Source: Peptococcaceae bacterium (lineage in GTDB: Bacteria; Bacillota; Peptococcia; DRI-13; PHAD01). Taken from it: 64,000 nt of DNA. Both the position numbers and the translations under genes were made by a program. This document shows positions 18,248 to 27,348 of the stretch, piece by piece (the stretch's first letter is position 1; every line of letters begins with the position of its first letter). The stretch is taken from contig JANLFJ010000017.1 of assembly GCA_024655825.1 (NCBI GenBank), forward strand, positions 1 to 64,000, in the 5' to 3' direction. The notes beneath the pieces were generated by a model. The model made no database searches and had not been told where the DNA came from. It worked only from the letters and a program-made list of their open reading frames with translations.

Positions 18248-19240
18248 CTACAGCCAGGTTACCGGGATTGTTACGTTTTTATCGTTAATACGAACGCTCT
18301 GGTCATACAGGCAAATAACGCCCCCCGTGCCCACGGTTACACCCTTAATTTTTTCGAGCGCCGAAAAGTTTTCGATATGCTCCTTGCCTGGATTGGCGGT
18401 TTTCTTAATTTCAACAGGATAGAGCACACCATTTTGCTCTATCAGCAGATCAACCTCTTTTGCATCTTTATCACGGTAATAATAAAGCGATGGTTCCAAA
18501 ACACCCGCATTGTAATAGCTTTTAAGCACCTCAGCTATTACAAAGGTTTCAAAAAACGCTCCCGCCATAGCGCCTGCTTCAAGGACCTCCGGTGTAGTCC
18601 ATTTTGTAAGATAGGCTGCCAGCCCAGTGTCAAGAAAATATAGCTTCGGCGTTTTCACGGCTCTCTTCGTGATGTTGTTATAATACGGCTGCAGTAAATA
18701 CACGATGTTTGACGAAAGCAAAATTGAAAGCCACCTGTCGGCGGTCGGCGCGCTTATCCCTACCTCGTTGGCCACAGATGATAAATTAAGCATTTGGGAG
18801 GTCCTGGCGGCCATAGCGGTCATGAATTTAATGAATTTAAGTTCATCGCCTACCTGGGCAAGGCTTCTAACATCCCGCTCGATGTATGTTTTGGTGTAGG
18901 CAGCATAAAACATCTGCCAATCAAGATCATCGGCATGCATGGCAGGCATTGAGCCTTTATGGATAATCTCCCAAATTTCTTTATAGTCCGCTTGTTTGGC
19001 GGACATTTTTCTTTTCGCCAAGTATTCTTCTGTCGGCACAAAACTCTCATTGAATGCATCGTTTTTGATTTCACGAAGAGAAAGACCCAGCAAATTAATG
19101 ATTCCGATCCTGCCGGCAAGGCTTTCACTAACATTATTCATCATCTTGAACTGCTGCGAGCTTGTGAGATAAAACTGCCCTTTTTTGCCGTTTTCAACGC
19201 AAATATCAAGTATCCTGTTAAAAAATAAAGAGGGGGGCAT
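18248..19240 (-). CDS. DUF4143/AAA-type ATPase, N-terminally truncated
   Basis: The 330 residues correspond to the second half of the common AAA_14-DUF4143 proteins of about 400 residues. Present are GQFYLTSSQQFKMMNNVSES (end of the ATPase core), the linker EIWEIIHKGSMPAM, winged-helix LSSVANEVGISAPTADRWL, and a nuclease-like C-terminus with KLYFLDTGLAAYL, AGAFFETFVIAE and KEVDLLIEQNGVLYPVEIKK. The Walker A and most of the ATPase lobe, roughly the first 80-90 residues, are missing. The ATG follows GGGAG by 6 nt, so it could be expressed as a fragment. It is inserted between two cotJC 3' ends. Probably a broken mobile gene. Confidence 0.7.
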   Translation of the reverse strand: MPPSLFFNRILDICVENGKKGQFYLTSSQQFKMMNNVSESLAGRIGIINLLGLSLREIKNDAFNESFVPTEEYLAKRKMSAKQADYKEIWEIIHKGSMPAMHADDLDWQMFYAAYTKTYIERDVRSLAQVGDELKFIKFMTAMAARTSQMLNLSSVANEVGISAPTADRWLSILLSSNIVYLLQPYYNNITKRAVKTPKLYFLDTGLAAYLTKWTTPEVLEAGAMAGAFFETFVIAEVLKSYYNAGVLEPSLYYYRDKDAKEVDLLIEQNGVLYPVEIKKTANPGKEHIENFSALEKIKGVTVGTGGVICLYDQSVRINDKNVTIPVTWL

Positions 19241-19261
19241 CTCTGCTCCCTCTTTTAATGC

Positions 19262-19834
19262 CTAATAGCATTTCTTTTCGTTCATGAATTCCTGGAGGTG
19301 GTTGAGGGCCTCGCCGAAGCGCTGGAAGTGCACCACTTCCCGCTCCCGCAGGAAGCGCAGGACATCCGTGACACAGGGGTCGTCGGAAAGGTTAATCAAC
19401 CAGTTGTACGTCGCCCTTGCTTTTTCCTCCGCGGCCATATCCTCCACCAGGTCGGCTATGGGATCCCCTTTGGCCTGAATGCAAGCGGCTGTAAAGGGAA
19501 TGCCGCCGGCGCTTACAGGGTAAACCGCCCTGTCGTGGTCGGCGTAATAGCTGCCCAGACCTGCAGCTTTTATTTCTTCAACGGTGGCGTCTTTGGTAAG
19601 TTTATATACCAGGGTACCGACGATCTCGAAGTGGGCCAGTTCTTCCGTGCCTATGTCGTTTAAGGCCGCCCTGGCCCTCTCGGTGGGCATGGAGTAGCGC
19701 TGGCTCAGGTAACGCAACGAGGCCGCCAGTTCCCCGTCCGGCCCGCCGTATTGGGTAATGATCAACCCGGCCAGCCGGGGGTTTGATCCAGAAACGCGTA
19801 CAGGGTATTCCAGTTTTTTTTCGTAAATCCACAT
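19262..19834 (-). CDS. cotJC: Spore coat protein CotJC (manganese-catalase family)
   Basis: This is a 190-residue ferritin-like protein of the manganese-catalase family found in spore coats. The helices carry the metal-binding pattern: SLRYLSQRYSMPTERARAAL, DIGTEELAHFEIVGTLVY and MAAEEKARATYNWL. It is the last gene of cotJABC, 16 nt after cotJB. In Bacillus cotJ is expressed in the mother cell under sigma-E. Catalase activity is a family property not tested here. Confidence 0.93.
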   Translation of the reverse strand: MWIYEKKLEYPVRVSGSNPRLAGLIITQYGGPDGELAASLRYLSQRYSMPTERARAALNDIGTEELAHFEIVGTLVYKLTKDATVEEIKAAGLGSYYADHDRAVYPVSAGGIPFTAACIQAKGDPIADLVEDMAAEEKARATYNWLINLSDDPCVTDVLRFLREREVVHFQRFGEALNHLQEFMNEKKCY

Positions 19835-19850
19835 GTTTATTCACCCCTCT

Positions 19851-20111
19851 CTACATTTCCCAGGGCCAGGGGCTTTCCGCCCAGCTCCAGGTCCTGCCGG
19901 CATTTTTCCCATATCCGTAGCTGAGAAGCGGTCCGTATTGCTTTTCGTACTGCATCTTCAGGTTCGCCAGTTCTTCGGAGGTCCTGTTAAAATACTCCAG
20001 GGCCTGGGTATCATCGGGGTGGGTATCCAAGTAGAGGTTAAGCTCCAGGGCGGTAAACTCCAGCTCCTGGATGCTCCTGAGCAAGTTCATTCGTTGGTCA
20101 ATTGCCGCCAT
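19851..20111 (-). CDS. cotJB: Spore coat protein CotJB
   Basis: This is an 86-residue coat protein beginning MAAIDQRMNLLRSIQELEFT, with the family's helical core ALELNLYLDTHPDDTQALEYFN and an aromatic C-terminus. The frame is open much further upstream, but GGGAGGTG placed 6 nt before ATG 20111 and the usual CotJB length fix the start. The start lies inside the end of cotJA (14-nt overlap), so translation is coupled. CotJB is thought to assemble with CotJA and CotJC in the coat. Confidence 0.9.
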   Translation of the reverse strand: MAAIDQRMNLLRSIQELEFTALELNLYLDTHPDDTQALEYFNRTSEELANLKMQYEKQYGPLLSYGYGKNAGRTWSWAESPWPWEM

Positions 20112-20616
20112 AAGGAGCACCTCCCCACGGGCCATATACCCTGCACGGCTCCGGTCCTTCACAAGGGCCGTAAACGCCCTGCGGTTGATAGAGTTCGGGA
20201 AAGAGGGTTCCCTTATCAAGGGCTTCGGACGGAGGGTATACCACACGGTAGTACTGCCAGGGGACATAGGCATGGGCTATTTTAGCCGCAGCAAAAGGCC
20301 CCGGTGGTGCCGTCGGTGCCGGTTGTACCGGCGCGGCCGGCGGTGCCGGCGGGTACTGGGGTTGATAATACGGGCACGGGGGATGGTCGGGAAGCTGGTA
20401 ACCGCCCGGCGGCACCGGGCCGGGGGCTGCCGGCGGCGCAGGCATATGCCCGTAATACGGTTGAGGACAGGGTCCCGGCATTTCCCTGCAATCCTCCGGC
20501 TGCTCGCTTTTCGCGGGCCGGCTGGGCGGAGGCGCTCCCGGAGGAGACGGTTTAGGGGGAAGATGGTTAAAGGACCCGGGGGGACCGGGAACTATCTTAA
20601 AGGTAAAGTTTTTCAA
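20098..20616 (-). CDS. cotJA: Spore coat protein CotJA with long proline-rich N-terminus
   Basis: The C-terminal 60 residues (HAYVPWQYYRVVYPPSEALD, then KGTLFPELYQP) are the CotJA signature. The first 110 residues are an unusually long Pro/Tyr/Gly-rich low-complexity region not present in short CotJA proteins, similar in style to other coat-surface proteins. The start is TTG 20616 behind GAGGAGG. A possible sigma-E -10 element, CATATAAT, lies on the minus strand at 20654-20661, with no clear -35. It is the first gene of cotJABC. Confidence 0.88.
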   Translation of the reverse strand: MKNFTFKIVPGPPGSFNHLPPKPSPPGAPPPSRPAKSEQPEDCREMPGPCPQPYYGHMPAPPAAPGPVPPGGYQLPDHPPCPYYQPQYPPAPPAAPVQPAPTAPPGPFAAAKIAHAYVPWQYYRVVYPPSEALDKGTLFPELYQPQGVYGPCEGPEPCRVYGPWGGAPYGGN

Positions 20617-20689
20617 CAGGTTATACCTCCTCGTCTTTTTCCTATACTACTTCATTATATGCCTGCCAGGGTCTTGTTGTCCCTGGAAA

Positions 20690-20730
20690 CAAAAAAACCG
20701 CGGCCTCTTTTTGTATCCGCGGTTTGCTGC
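20690..20730 (-). terminator. Terminator of the 20746 gene
   Basis: On the minus strand CCGCGG (20717-20722) pairs with CCGCGG (20699-20704) and is followed by seven T residues. It ends the membrane-protein gene before the cotJ operon. Confidence 0.8.
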
Positions 20731-20745
20731 GCGTATTTCAGGCAG

Positions 20746-21645
20746 TTAAAAACCGATTTGGCCAAATACCTCTTTCACGGCGGGGTTTTCCAAAAATTCA
20801 CTTATGTTTTTCCTGAGAACGGCTTTATCCTCCGGAGACAAACTGTTGTATATCGCTTTAGCTTTATCTATATCTTCCAGGGAAAGTTCCTTTTTTTGCT
20901 TCAGGGATTCAATAAAGTCTATGGCCTGGCTTGATTTTAAACCTTTTTTAAGCACCTCGCTCTGGGATAAAGCTTCGCTTAAAAGCGGTTTTTCTCCTGC
21001 CGCCATCTTGGACAATTCTCCTGTTGAGGTCGAGATGCCCGCCACGAGCTGTTTTGATTCCAACCGCACGTATTTAAGCGCAACCGGTATGTTGTTAATA
21101 CTGATCCTTATCTGGTTATCTTTTATTATTGCCAGCCCCTGGGCTATTCCCGCCTTTTCCAGGAAATAGAGGACCGGAGAAACCGGCAGCGGGTATGCTC
21201 CCAATCTGATTCGCTCTATTCCAACAGCCAGTTCTTTCTTTTTTTCGTCGCTCACCGGTTTGAGTTCCAATTCCATTCCTTTGTTCCACGAGCCAAGCCG
21301 GAGGTTTGTTTTCAGGACCAGGGACTCACGGTTTATCGACAGGCTTACTCCCTGGACATACGCAGCAATTTCCGGGTTCATCCTGAGGACCGATTTCAGA
21401 AGCCCTTCACATTCTTTTTCAGACATGTTGAAGGTGACGACTTCAAGCGGTTTCTCGGTAAATTCCCGGATAATGTTATTTATTTTTTGGCCGTAGTAAT
21501 CATATGAATACGGCGTATTCATATCCAGCCCCGGGTACCAGGACGCCGTGTATAAGGCTGAGCCGAGGTATACGGCACCTGAAATTATCAGAAAAATTAG
21601 AACAAGAAGCCCTCTCTTAATAACTCTCATGGAATAATATCTCAT
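20746..21645 (-). CDS. Membrane-anchored protein of unknown function
   Basis: This is a 299-residue protein with one N-terminal transmembrane segment (about residues 11-31) and a long extracytoplasmic domain. The middle segment IRLGAYPLPVSPVLYFLEKA recalls YpmS-like DUF2140 proteins, but the match is weak. The C-terminal 90 residues are helical and charged (QAIDFIESLKQKKELSLEDI). A second ATG (residue 6, MRVIKRG) may be the true start. Single gene with its own terminator. No specific function can be assigned. Confidence 0.7.
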   Translation of the reverse strand: MRYYSMRVIKRGLLVLIFLIISGAVYLGSALYTASWYPGLDMNTPYSYDYYGQKINNIIREFTEKPLEVVTFNMSEKECEGLLKSVLRMNPEIAAYVQGVSLSINRESLVLKTNLRLGSWNKGMELELKPVSDEKKKELAVGIERIRLGAYPLPVSPVLYFLEKAGIAQGLAIIKDNQIRISINNIPVALKYVRLESKQLVAGISTSTGELSKMAAGEKPLLSEALSQSEVLKKGLKSSQAIDFIESLKQKKELSLEDIDKAKAIYNSLSPEDKAVLRKNISEFLENPAVKEVFGQIGF

Positions 21646-21786
21646 CTTCTTTCCCGCTGTTTTTATCTAAACCTTCTCCGGGTTTAGTTTACTGTATATT
21701 CAATTATAATATACTATATTTCACGGCAAAAGGTAAACATGATAACAGCATTTTAACCAGCAGAATCAGGGCTTTCGAAAAAGCGC

Positions 21787-21816
21787 TTGCTTTCGACAAC
21801 TTATATATGTTATAAT
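21787..21816 (+). promoter_or_regulatory. Candidate sigma-A promoter of kamA
   Basis: TTGCTT (21787-21792), an 18-bp spacer and TATAAT (21811-21816) lie 31 bp before the ATG. Confidence 0.6.
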
Positions 21817-21847
21817 AAGTTGTAAGTTTTTGATGGGAGGGACGCAT

Positions 21848-23044
21848 ATGCTTGTACACAATCAGGAAATGGCTATGATAAACAGCTCTTTAAGCAACAG
21901 TTGGGACGATTGGCGTTGGCAAATGAAAAACCGCATCAAAACGGCAGAACAGCTGAAAGATTATATTAATCTCACCCAAGATGAAATCAGGGGAATCAAC
22001 GCCTGTTTGCAAAAGTTCCGCATGGCCGTCACTCCTTATTACGCGTCGCTCATGGACCCTCATGACCCTCACTGCCCTGTTCGCAGGCAGGCAGTCCCCT
22101 CGGCGCATGAGTTAATATCATACAAATGCGATCTGGACGACCCGCTCAGTGAAGACAGGGATTCACCGGTTCCCGGCCTAACACACCGTTACCCGGACAG
22201 GGCGCTGCTTTTGGTTACCGACCGCTGTTCCATGTACTGCCGTCACTGCACCAGGCGCCGGCTGGCCGGTCAAAAGGATACTCCCCTGCCGCCGGAACAG
22301 GTGGAAATGGCGCTGGAATATATCAGGAAAACGCCGGCCATCCGTGATGTCATCATTTCCGGGGGAGACCCCTTAACACTCAGCGACTCCAGGATTGAAT
22401 ACCTCTTAAAAGAGCTCCGCAGTATACCCCACGTGGAAATCATCCGCATCGGGACGAGAACGCCGGTGGTAATGCCGCAGCGAATAACGCCGCAGCTGTG
22501 CCAGGTAATTCAGAAATATCACCCGGTTTGGGTCAACACCCATTTCAACCACCCCAAAGAGATCACTCCCGAATCCGCCAGGGCTTGCGAAATGCTGGCC
22601 AACCACGGTATTCCCGTCGGTAACCAGACCGTTTTATTAAGAGGCGTCAATGACTGCCCCCAGGTGATGAAGGAACTGATGCGCGCCCTTTTAAGAATCA
22701 GGGTTCGCCCGTACTATATATACCAGTGCGATCTGTCCCGCGGCACCGGGCATTTCAGAACACCCGTAAGCAAAGGGATCGAGATCATAGAAAACCTGCG
22801 CGGGCATACTTCCGGGCTGGCTGTCCCCCATTTTGTAATTGACGCGCCAGGAGGAGGAGGCAAAATACCCGTTATTCCACAGTACCTGATCTCGCAATCG
22901 GATCGCCAGGTGGTGCTGCGCAATTATGAGGGTAAAGTATTCGTTTACGCCGAGCCCGAAAACTACAAGAGCCAGTGTAAATGTCCCTCCTGCCAGGAGG
23001 CTAAACCAAAAGAACACGTGGATATTAAAGGGCTGCCCGCCTGA
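21848..23044 (+). CDS. kamA: KamA-family lysine 2,3-aminomutase (radical SAM, PLP)
   Basis: KamA interconverts L-lysine and beta-lysine. The 398-residue product starts with the family's [12 protein letters not shown] and has the cluster motif C-x3-C-x2-C (RCSMYCRHC, Cys 127, 131 and 134). [27 protein letters not shown], the aspartates of YQCDLS and [10 protein letters not shown], and the PLP lysine in the latter also match. The Cys-rich tail (CKCPSC) is shared by clostridial enzymes. Start: the frame opens at TTG 21830, but GGGAGGG before ATG 21848 decides. No lysine-fermentation genes are adjacent; a beta-lysine osmolyte role or a related amino acid are options. Confidence 0.9.
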   Translation: MLVHNQEMAMINSSLSNSWDDWRWQMKNRIKTAEQLKDYINLTQDEIRGINACLQKFRMAVTPYYASLMDPHDPHCPVRRQAVPSAHELISYKCDLDDPLSEDRDSPVPGLTHRYPDRALLLVTDRCSMYCRHCTRRRLAGQKDTPLPPEQVEMALEYIRKTPAIRDVIISGGDPLTLSDSRIEYLLKELRSIPHVEIIRIGTRTPVVMPQRITPQLCQVIQKYHPVWVNTHFNHPKEITPESARACEMLANHGIPVGNQTVLLRGVNDCPQVMKELMRALLRIRVRPYYIYQCDLSRGTGHFRTPVSKGIEIIENLRGHTSGLAVPHFVIDAPGGGGKIPVIPQYLISQSDRQVVLRNYEGKVFVYAEPENYKSQCKCPSCQEAKPKEHVDIKGLPA

Positions 23045-23074
23045 AGGCAGGTCAAGGGTAAAATCGCAACCGGC

Positions 23075-23530
23075 TTAAACGAATCCGGATGCCTTTGCGG
23101 CTTCCACCGCCAGCCTGTCGCAGCGTTGGTTATACGTGTCCTCCGCATGACCTTTAATCCAGACCCATTCTATTTCGTGCTTTGAAGATAAATCGAGAAG
23201 TTCTTTCCAGAGGTCCTGGTTTTCCACCGGGTCCTTTTTTGATGTTTTCCAGCCGTTCTTTTGCCACTTCTTGAGCCAGCCGCGGTTAAAGGCGCTGACC
23301 AGGTAGGTGCTGTCGCTGAACAGTTTTACCCGGCAGGGAGTGTTCAATGCTCTCAGACCCTGGACGGCCGCCTTCAACTCCATCCTGTTGTTGGTTGTAT
23401 GCGGTTCGCCGCCTGAAAGTTCTTTCTCGTGTTTTCCGTAAACAAGGATGACCGCCCAACCGCCTGGGCCCGGGTTGCCGCTGCAAGCTCCATCTGTATA
23501 AATTTCCACGCAGGGTTTGTTTTGCGCCAT
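23075..23530 (-). CDS. rnhA: Ribonuclease HI
   Basis: RNase HI cuts RNA in RNA-DNA hybrids. The 151 residues contain the acidic active site in order: Asp of EIYTDGACSGNPGPGGW, Glu of NRMELKA, Asp of FSDSTYLV and a C-terminal Asp in RCDRLAVEAA. It has the basic handle region (RGWLKKWQKNGWKT). GAGGAG precedes the ATG. It begins 2 bp after the stop of the DUF3048 lipoprotein gene and is likely co-transcribed. Confidence 0.96.
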   Translation of the reverse strand: MAQNKPCVEIYTDGACSGNPGPGGWAVILVYGKHEKELSGGEPHTTNNRMELKAAVQGLRALNTPCRVKLFSDSTYLVSAFNRGWLKKWQKNGWKTSKKDPVENQDLWKELLDLSSKHEIEWVWIKGHAEDTYNQRCDRLAVEAAKASGFV

Positions 23531-23532
23531 TA

Positions 23533-24558
23533 TTATCTCCTCTCCCCCGGAGAATGCTGCTGGTTCAAGTCAAGGTTATTCCAGCCGGGGATCACCTGGA
23601 CCCATACGCTGCCGGATTTGAATTTCATCGGCGCTCCGGTTTCATCCAGGTAGTCGACAGGCGCTCCCGCGGACTTTTTAACCCAGGAACCTTTCATCAT
23701 CTTTCCATCGATGAAGTAGCGCGCTTCCCCGCCGCCGGTTATCTTGATTTCCGAAAGAACTGTTTTATCTTTCACTATATTTTTAGTCTTGGCGGTTATA
23801 ACAATAACGTTATCCGCCGTAAGTGGGGCGTTGTTTTCCGTAACATGAGGTTGATCATTGATTTTTCTTTCGTAAACACTGCCGTTGAATTCCCAGAAGA
23901 CGCGGTATTTGTAATCCCCGGTCGTGTAATCGACGGCCAGTTTGAGCTGGGGCGAACCCACCCAGTAATTTGCCGCGGGCAGGGCCGGCGGGGGCTTAAG
24001 GTCGTATCCCCTGGCCCTGGCCCCTTCCAGCAAACGGCTGGTACTCGTATAAAGGTTATGCGGCATTTTCCTGTTCGCGTCCCGCCAGAAGCAACCACCG
24101 GCGTTGTAGATTTCGTCCAGGTCTTTCACGCCGAGGCTGGCGATCATGTTCAAGGAATCCTGACTCCCGCCGGCATGAGCTAACGGCGCATCATAACCTT
24201 TAGCCAGCTGGACGAAATAGTAGCGGGCGCTGCGGACAGGCCCTATTTTTTCGGCATGCCGGCGGTAGAACACCGCTAAAAATCTGGTTATGCCCCCTTC
24301 CGCCATCATCTCATAGACTGTATCGGCTTTATCAAGCCCGCTCTGCGGACGGGCCGCGTAATAATTATCCACCATCACCAGCAGCGCGCCCGGAAGTTCG
24401 GGCTCAGAACTTGCTGGATTTTTTTCAAGATTTCTGTTATCCAGTTCCGTTTTTGGGGTCTCCGTAGGAGACCCGGGTGCCTGCGGTTTTTCTTTACCGC
24501 AGCCTGCCAGCGCTAGTGCTAAAACTAGCAGGCACAGGATTGTTTTAGGCTTTTTCAT
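23533..24558 (-). CDS. DUF3048-domain lipoprotein (YerB-like)
   Basis: This is a 341-residue secreted lipoprotein. A signal peptide ends in the lipobox LAGC (Cys 20), followed by a Pro/Glu-rich linker. The DUF3048 N-terminal domain contains GALLVMVDNYYAARPQSGLD and FLAVFYRRHAEKIGPVRSAR; the C-terminal domain ends in WVQVIPGWNN. The family is common on the surface of Firmicutes; its biochemical role is not established. GGGAGG lies just before the ATG. It is followed directly by rnhA. Confidence 0.88.
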   Translation of the reverse strand: MKKPKTILCLLVLALALAGCGKEKPQAPGSPTETPKTELDNRNLEKNPASSEPELPGALLVMVDNYYAARPQSGLDKADTVYEMMAEGGITRFLAVFYRRHAEKIGPVRSARYYFVQLAKGYDAPLAHAGGSQDSLNMIASLGVKDLDEIYNAGGCFWRDANRKMPHNLYTSTSRLLEGARARGYDLKPPPALPAANYWVGSPQLKLAVDYTTGDYKYRVFWEFNGSVYERKINDQPHVTENNAPLTADNVIVITAKTKNIVKDKTVLSEIKITGGGEARYFIDGKMMKGSWVKKSAGAPVDYLDETGAPMKFKSGSVWVQVIPGWNNLDLNQQHSPGERR

Positions 24559-24702
24559 ATAATCCTCCCGCTGATAACATCGTTAATCTATTATTATGCT
24601 TGCGGCCCTCTTTTTCCTTCCTGTTTTTTTATCTCTTTCCTTCTTTTTTTTCGTAGTATGCAGCAAGGAACAGGAGAGGTAGAACAAGAGCACTGCGAGA
24701 CC

Positions 24703-24740
24703 GCAAAAAAGCCTGGATTGATTAATCCAGGCTTTTTTGC
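24703..24740. terminator. Bidirectional terminator
   Basis: GCAAAAAAGCCTGGATT (24703-24719) and AATCCAGGCTTTTTTGC (24724-24740) form a 17-bp perfect stem with T-runs on both strands. It ends the 24775 gene on the minus strand. Confidence 0.9.
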
Positions 24741-24774
24741 ATTTTTAGGTTATGGTCTCCTTATGTGGCCGGGT

Positions 24775-25344
24775 TTACTGGTCATCGCTGTCTTCTGCTT
24801 CACCGCCGGCGCTGTCGGCTGCAGTTTCTTCGCCAATATCTATCTCGCCCGTCTGTTCGTCATATTCTACTTTTTCGCCGAGAGTTTGGGCAATGAATCT
24901 CAGGGGAACAAAGGTCCGGTTGGAGATAAGCTGCGCCGGGACCTCGATCGTCACACTCTCTTCGTTTACGGTAACTTCCCCGGTAACCAGATTCAAGACA
25001 ATAGTTTTGTCATCCCTGGTAATGGTGACGGTTTTAGTTTCGGGATCCCATTTAACCTCGGCTCCCAACCCGTTCATGATAGCCCTAACGGGAACTAGCG
25101 TCCGCCCTTCTTTAATGACGGGGGGCGCATCAAACTTGAGACTCATACCCCTGACCCGGATGCGTTCTTCCAATTTTTTGGCCTGGCCGTGATTTTGGGC
25201 CTGGTTTGCCGTTCCTTCGATTTTTCCTTCTTGAAGACCCAAACCACCTGTCCAGGACGGTTGTCCCTTGGCGGAAGCGCTGCCGCATACAAAAATCAGG
25301 CCGGAAAGCGCGATGACTAGAATTGTTATTATCTTTTTCATCAT
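24775..25344 (-). CDS. Secreted copper-amine-oxidase-N-domain protein
   Basis: This is a 189-residue exported protein with a signal peptide ending near GSASA (residue 26). It contains one copper amine oxidase N-terminal-like domain: PPVIKEGRTLVPVRAIMNGL, VKWDPETKTVTITRDDKTI and NRTFVPLRFIAQTLGEKVEY. In Firmicutes this module occurs in cell-surface proteins and does not imply oxidase activity. The C-terminus is short and acidic. GGGAG precedes the tandem ATGs. Single gene, followed by a strong terminator. Confidence 0.88.
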   Translation of the reverse strand: MMKKIITILVIALSGLIFVCGSASAKGQPSWTGGLGLQEGKIEGTANQAQNHGQAKKLEERIRVRGMSLKFDAPPVIKEGRTLVPVRAIMNGLGAEVKWDPETKTVTITRDDKTIVLNLVTGEVTVNEESVTIEVPAQLISNRTFVPLRFIAQTLGEKVEYDEQTGEIDIGEETAADSAGGEAEDSDDQ

Positions 25345-25468
25345 TTCTCCCGGGAGCAGTGCCCGTACAAGTATAATCTACCCCCGGAAATTCACCTCCC
25401 ATTTGTTTTTCAATCAGATAATTCGTGAGGTGCATTCTTTTTTCTGGGGGTAGCAGCTAATCCAACCT

Positions 25469-27136
25469 CTATCTTTCGCCCAGCACATATTGGGCGATAT
25501 TAACGGAATGGTCGCCGATGCGCTCCAGGTTGCTTAATATGTCAATGTAGATAGCGCCGGCATCACCGCTGCAAATGCCTTCGTTGAGCCTGTTGATATG
25601 CGCCCGGCGGAAGTCTTTTTCCATCTGGTCGATTATGTCGTCATTCTCCACAACTTTCCGGGCCAGCTCGTGGTCATTCTCTTCCATGCTTTTTAAAGCC
25701 AGTTCATAAGTCTCGGCTGTCTTATCAATCATTTTACGCATATCGGCAAGCGCCTCAAGGGAAAACCTGATACCCTGCTCATTTTTAGCCTGTGTTAATT
25801 CCACAATATTGGTTGTGTGGTCTCCGACCCTTTCAATATCATTAACCGCCTGAATGTAAATGTACGCATAGTTTGATTGTTCCAGAGACAGCTTTTTTTC
25901 TGAAATTTTTACAATGTAGTCGGTAATTCTTTTCTGCAGGTTATCAATGATGTTTTCCAGGCTGTCCACCATTTTGGCCTCGTTCTCCAGCCCGGTGAAG
26001 AAGTAGGTCACGGCGTGTTCAAAAGATTCTTTGGCGATGTTGGCCATCCGGAGGACCTCCCGCCCCGCCTGCCCCAGGGCAACGGGGGGGTTGGCCAGCA
26101 GCCTGGGCTCAAGGTACTTGGGCTCAATAGCAAAGGTGACCTCTTCTCCTGGAATGATTTTTGAGACCAGAGCGGCCAGAAGCGAAACAAAAGGTATCTG
26201 AAGCAGTGTGTTGCTCACGTTAAATACACCGTGGGTCTGCGCAATCTGCATTTTTATGTTCAGGGTCTCCCATGTCCCTTCAAATCCCGGTATAAAGATG
26301 TAAATGTAGTTTGTAAACAAACGCACTATTTCCGGGAAAATACCCAGTAGAAAAAGCGGCAGAAAAATGGCGGTGCCGATAACATTGAACATGCAGTGAG
26401 TCAGGGCCGCCCTCCGCGCGGCCACGGAAGTTCCAATAGATGCCAGCAGCGCCGTGACAGTTGTCCCGATATTGTCGCCGAATAAAATGGGTACAGCCTG
26501 TTTGTAGGTAATTGCTCCCTGGTAGGCCAGTTCTTGTAATACCCCGATGGTCGCGCTGCTGCTCTGAACAATACCGGTAAAAACAGTCCCGATTATGACT
26601 CCCATCAGGGAATGGTTCTCAATATTAATCATGGCATTAATGAACACCGGCAAATCGCGGAGCGGCTTGAGCCCTTTCCCCATTACTTCCATCCCGTAGA
26701 ACAGCATGCCAAACCCGAAAAGGACCTGGCCAAATGTGTTAAGCCGTTTATTCTTGGAAAAGAACAGCAGGATTATTCCGGCAATAGCAAAAGGAAGGGC
26801 GTAGTTCTCAAGTCTGAACCCGATCAGGTAGGCGGTTATGGTCGTGCCTATGTTCGCTCCCATAATAATGCCGATAGCCTGTCTTAAAGTCATCAAGCCG
26901 GAATTGACCAGCCCTACTGTCAGAACGGTAGTGGCAGAACTGCTCTGGATCAGCGCCGTGACCAGCATTCCCGAAAAAACTCCACGCACAGGGGTCTTGG
27001 TCCCCTTTTCCAGCCACTGCCGGAGCCGGTTGCCCGCTATCGACTGCAGACCGTCAGACATGTATTTGATGGCAAACAGGAAAAAAGCCATTCCGCCCAG
27101 CGAATTAAAAAAGACCTCTTGATAGTTGATGTTCAT
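25469..27136 (-). CDS. Na+/phosphate cotransporter with PhoU-like C-terminus
   Basis: This is a 555-residue NptA/YjbB-type protein. The N-terminal 300 residues hold two PNaS repeats with the paired QSSSATT motifs (ALIQSSSATTVLTVGLVNSG and IVQSSSATIGVLQEL). The C-terminal 190 residues are PhoU-like helices (DNLQKRITDYIVKISEKKLS, ERVGDHTTNI, ERIGDHSVNIAQY). Start: the frame begins at 27184, but AAGGGG before ATG 27136 gives the normal N-terminus MNINYQEVF. The family moves phosphate with sodium; export or import is not clear. Single gene. Confidence 0.9.
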   Translation of the reverse strand: MNINYQEVFFNSLGGMAFFLFAIKYMSDGLQSIAGNRLRQWLEKGTKTPVRGVFSGMLVTALIQSSSATTVLTVGLVNSGLMTLRQAIGIIMGANIGTTITAYLIGFRLENYALPFAIAGIILLFFSKNKRLNTFGQVLFGFGMLFYGMEVMGKGLKPLRDLPVFINAMINIENHSLMGVIIGTVFTGIVQSSSATIGVLQELAYQGAITYKQAVPILFGDNIGTTVTALLASIGTSVAARRAALTHCMFNVIGTAIFLPLFLLGIFPEIVRLFTNYIYIFIPGFEGTWETLNIKMQIAQTHGVFNVSNTLLQIPFVSLLAALVSKIIPGEEVTFAIEPKYLEPRLLANPPVALGQAGREVLRMANIAKESFEHAVTYFFTGLENEAKMVDSLENIIDNLQKRITDYIVKISEKKLSLEQSNYAYIYIQAVNDIERVGDHTTNIVELTQAKNEQGIRFSLEALADMRKMIDKTAETYELALKSMEENDHELARKVVENDDIIDQMEKDFRRAHINRLNEGICSGDAGAIYIDILSNLERIGDHSVNIAQYVLGER

Positions 27137-27348
27137 CCTTCTACCCCTTCTTTCTGTCATCGACAGTATCTTACTATTTTTCATTAAGATTTTACAGCCT
27201 GCTTGTCATCTCTTAACTTAAATTTAACATTGGGTTAACATTCAAGCGGATTTATTGAACGGGTCAACTCACCCCCAGCAGGTACGGGATCATAAGATAT
27301 TCCAGGAAAGCCCTGTTTTGAATCAACATTTCAATGTGAGGTGAAAAA

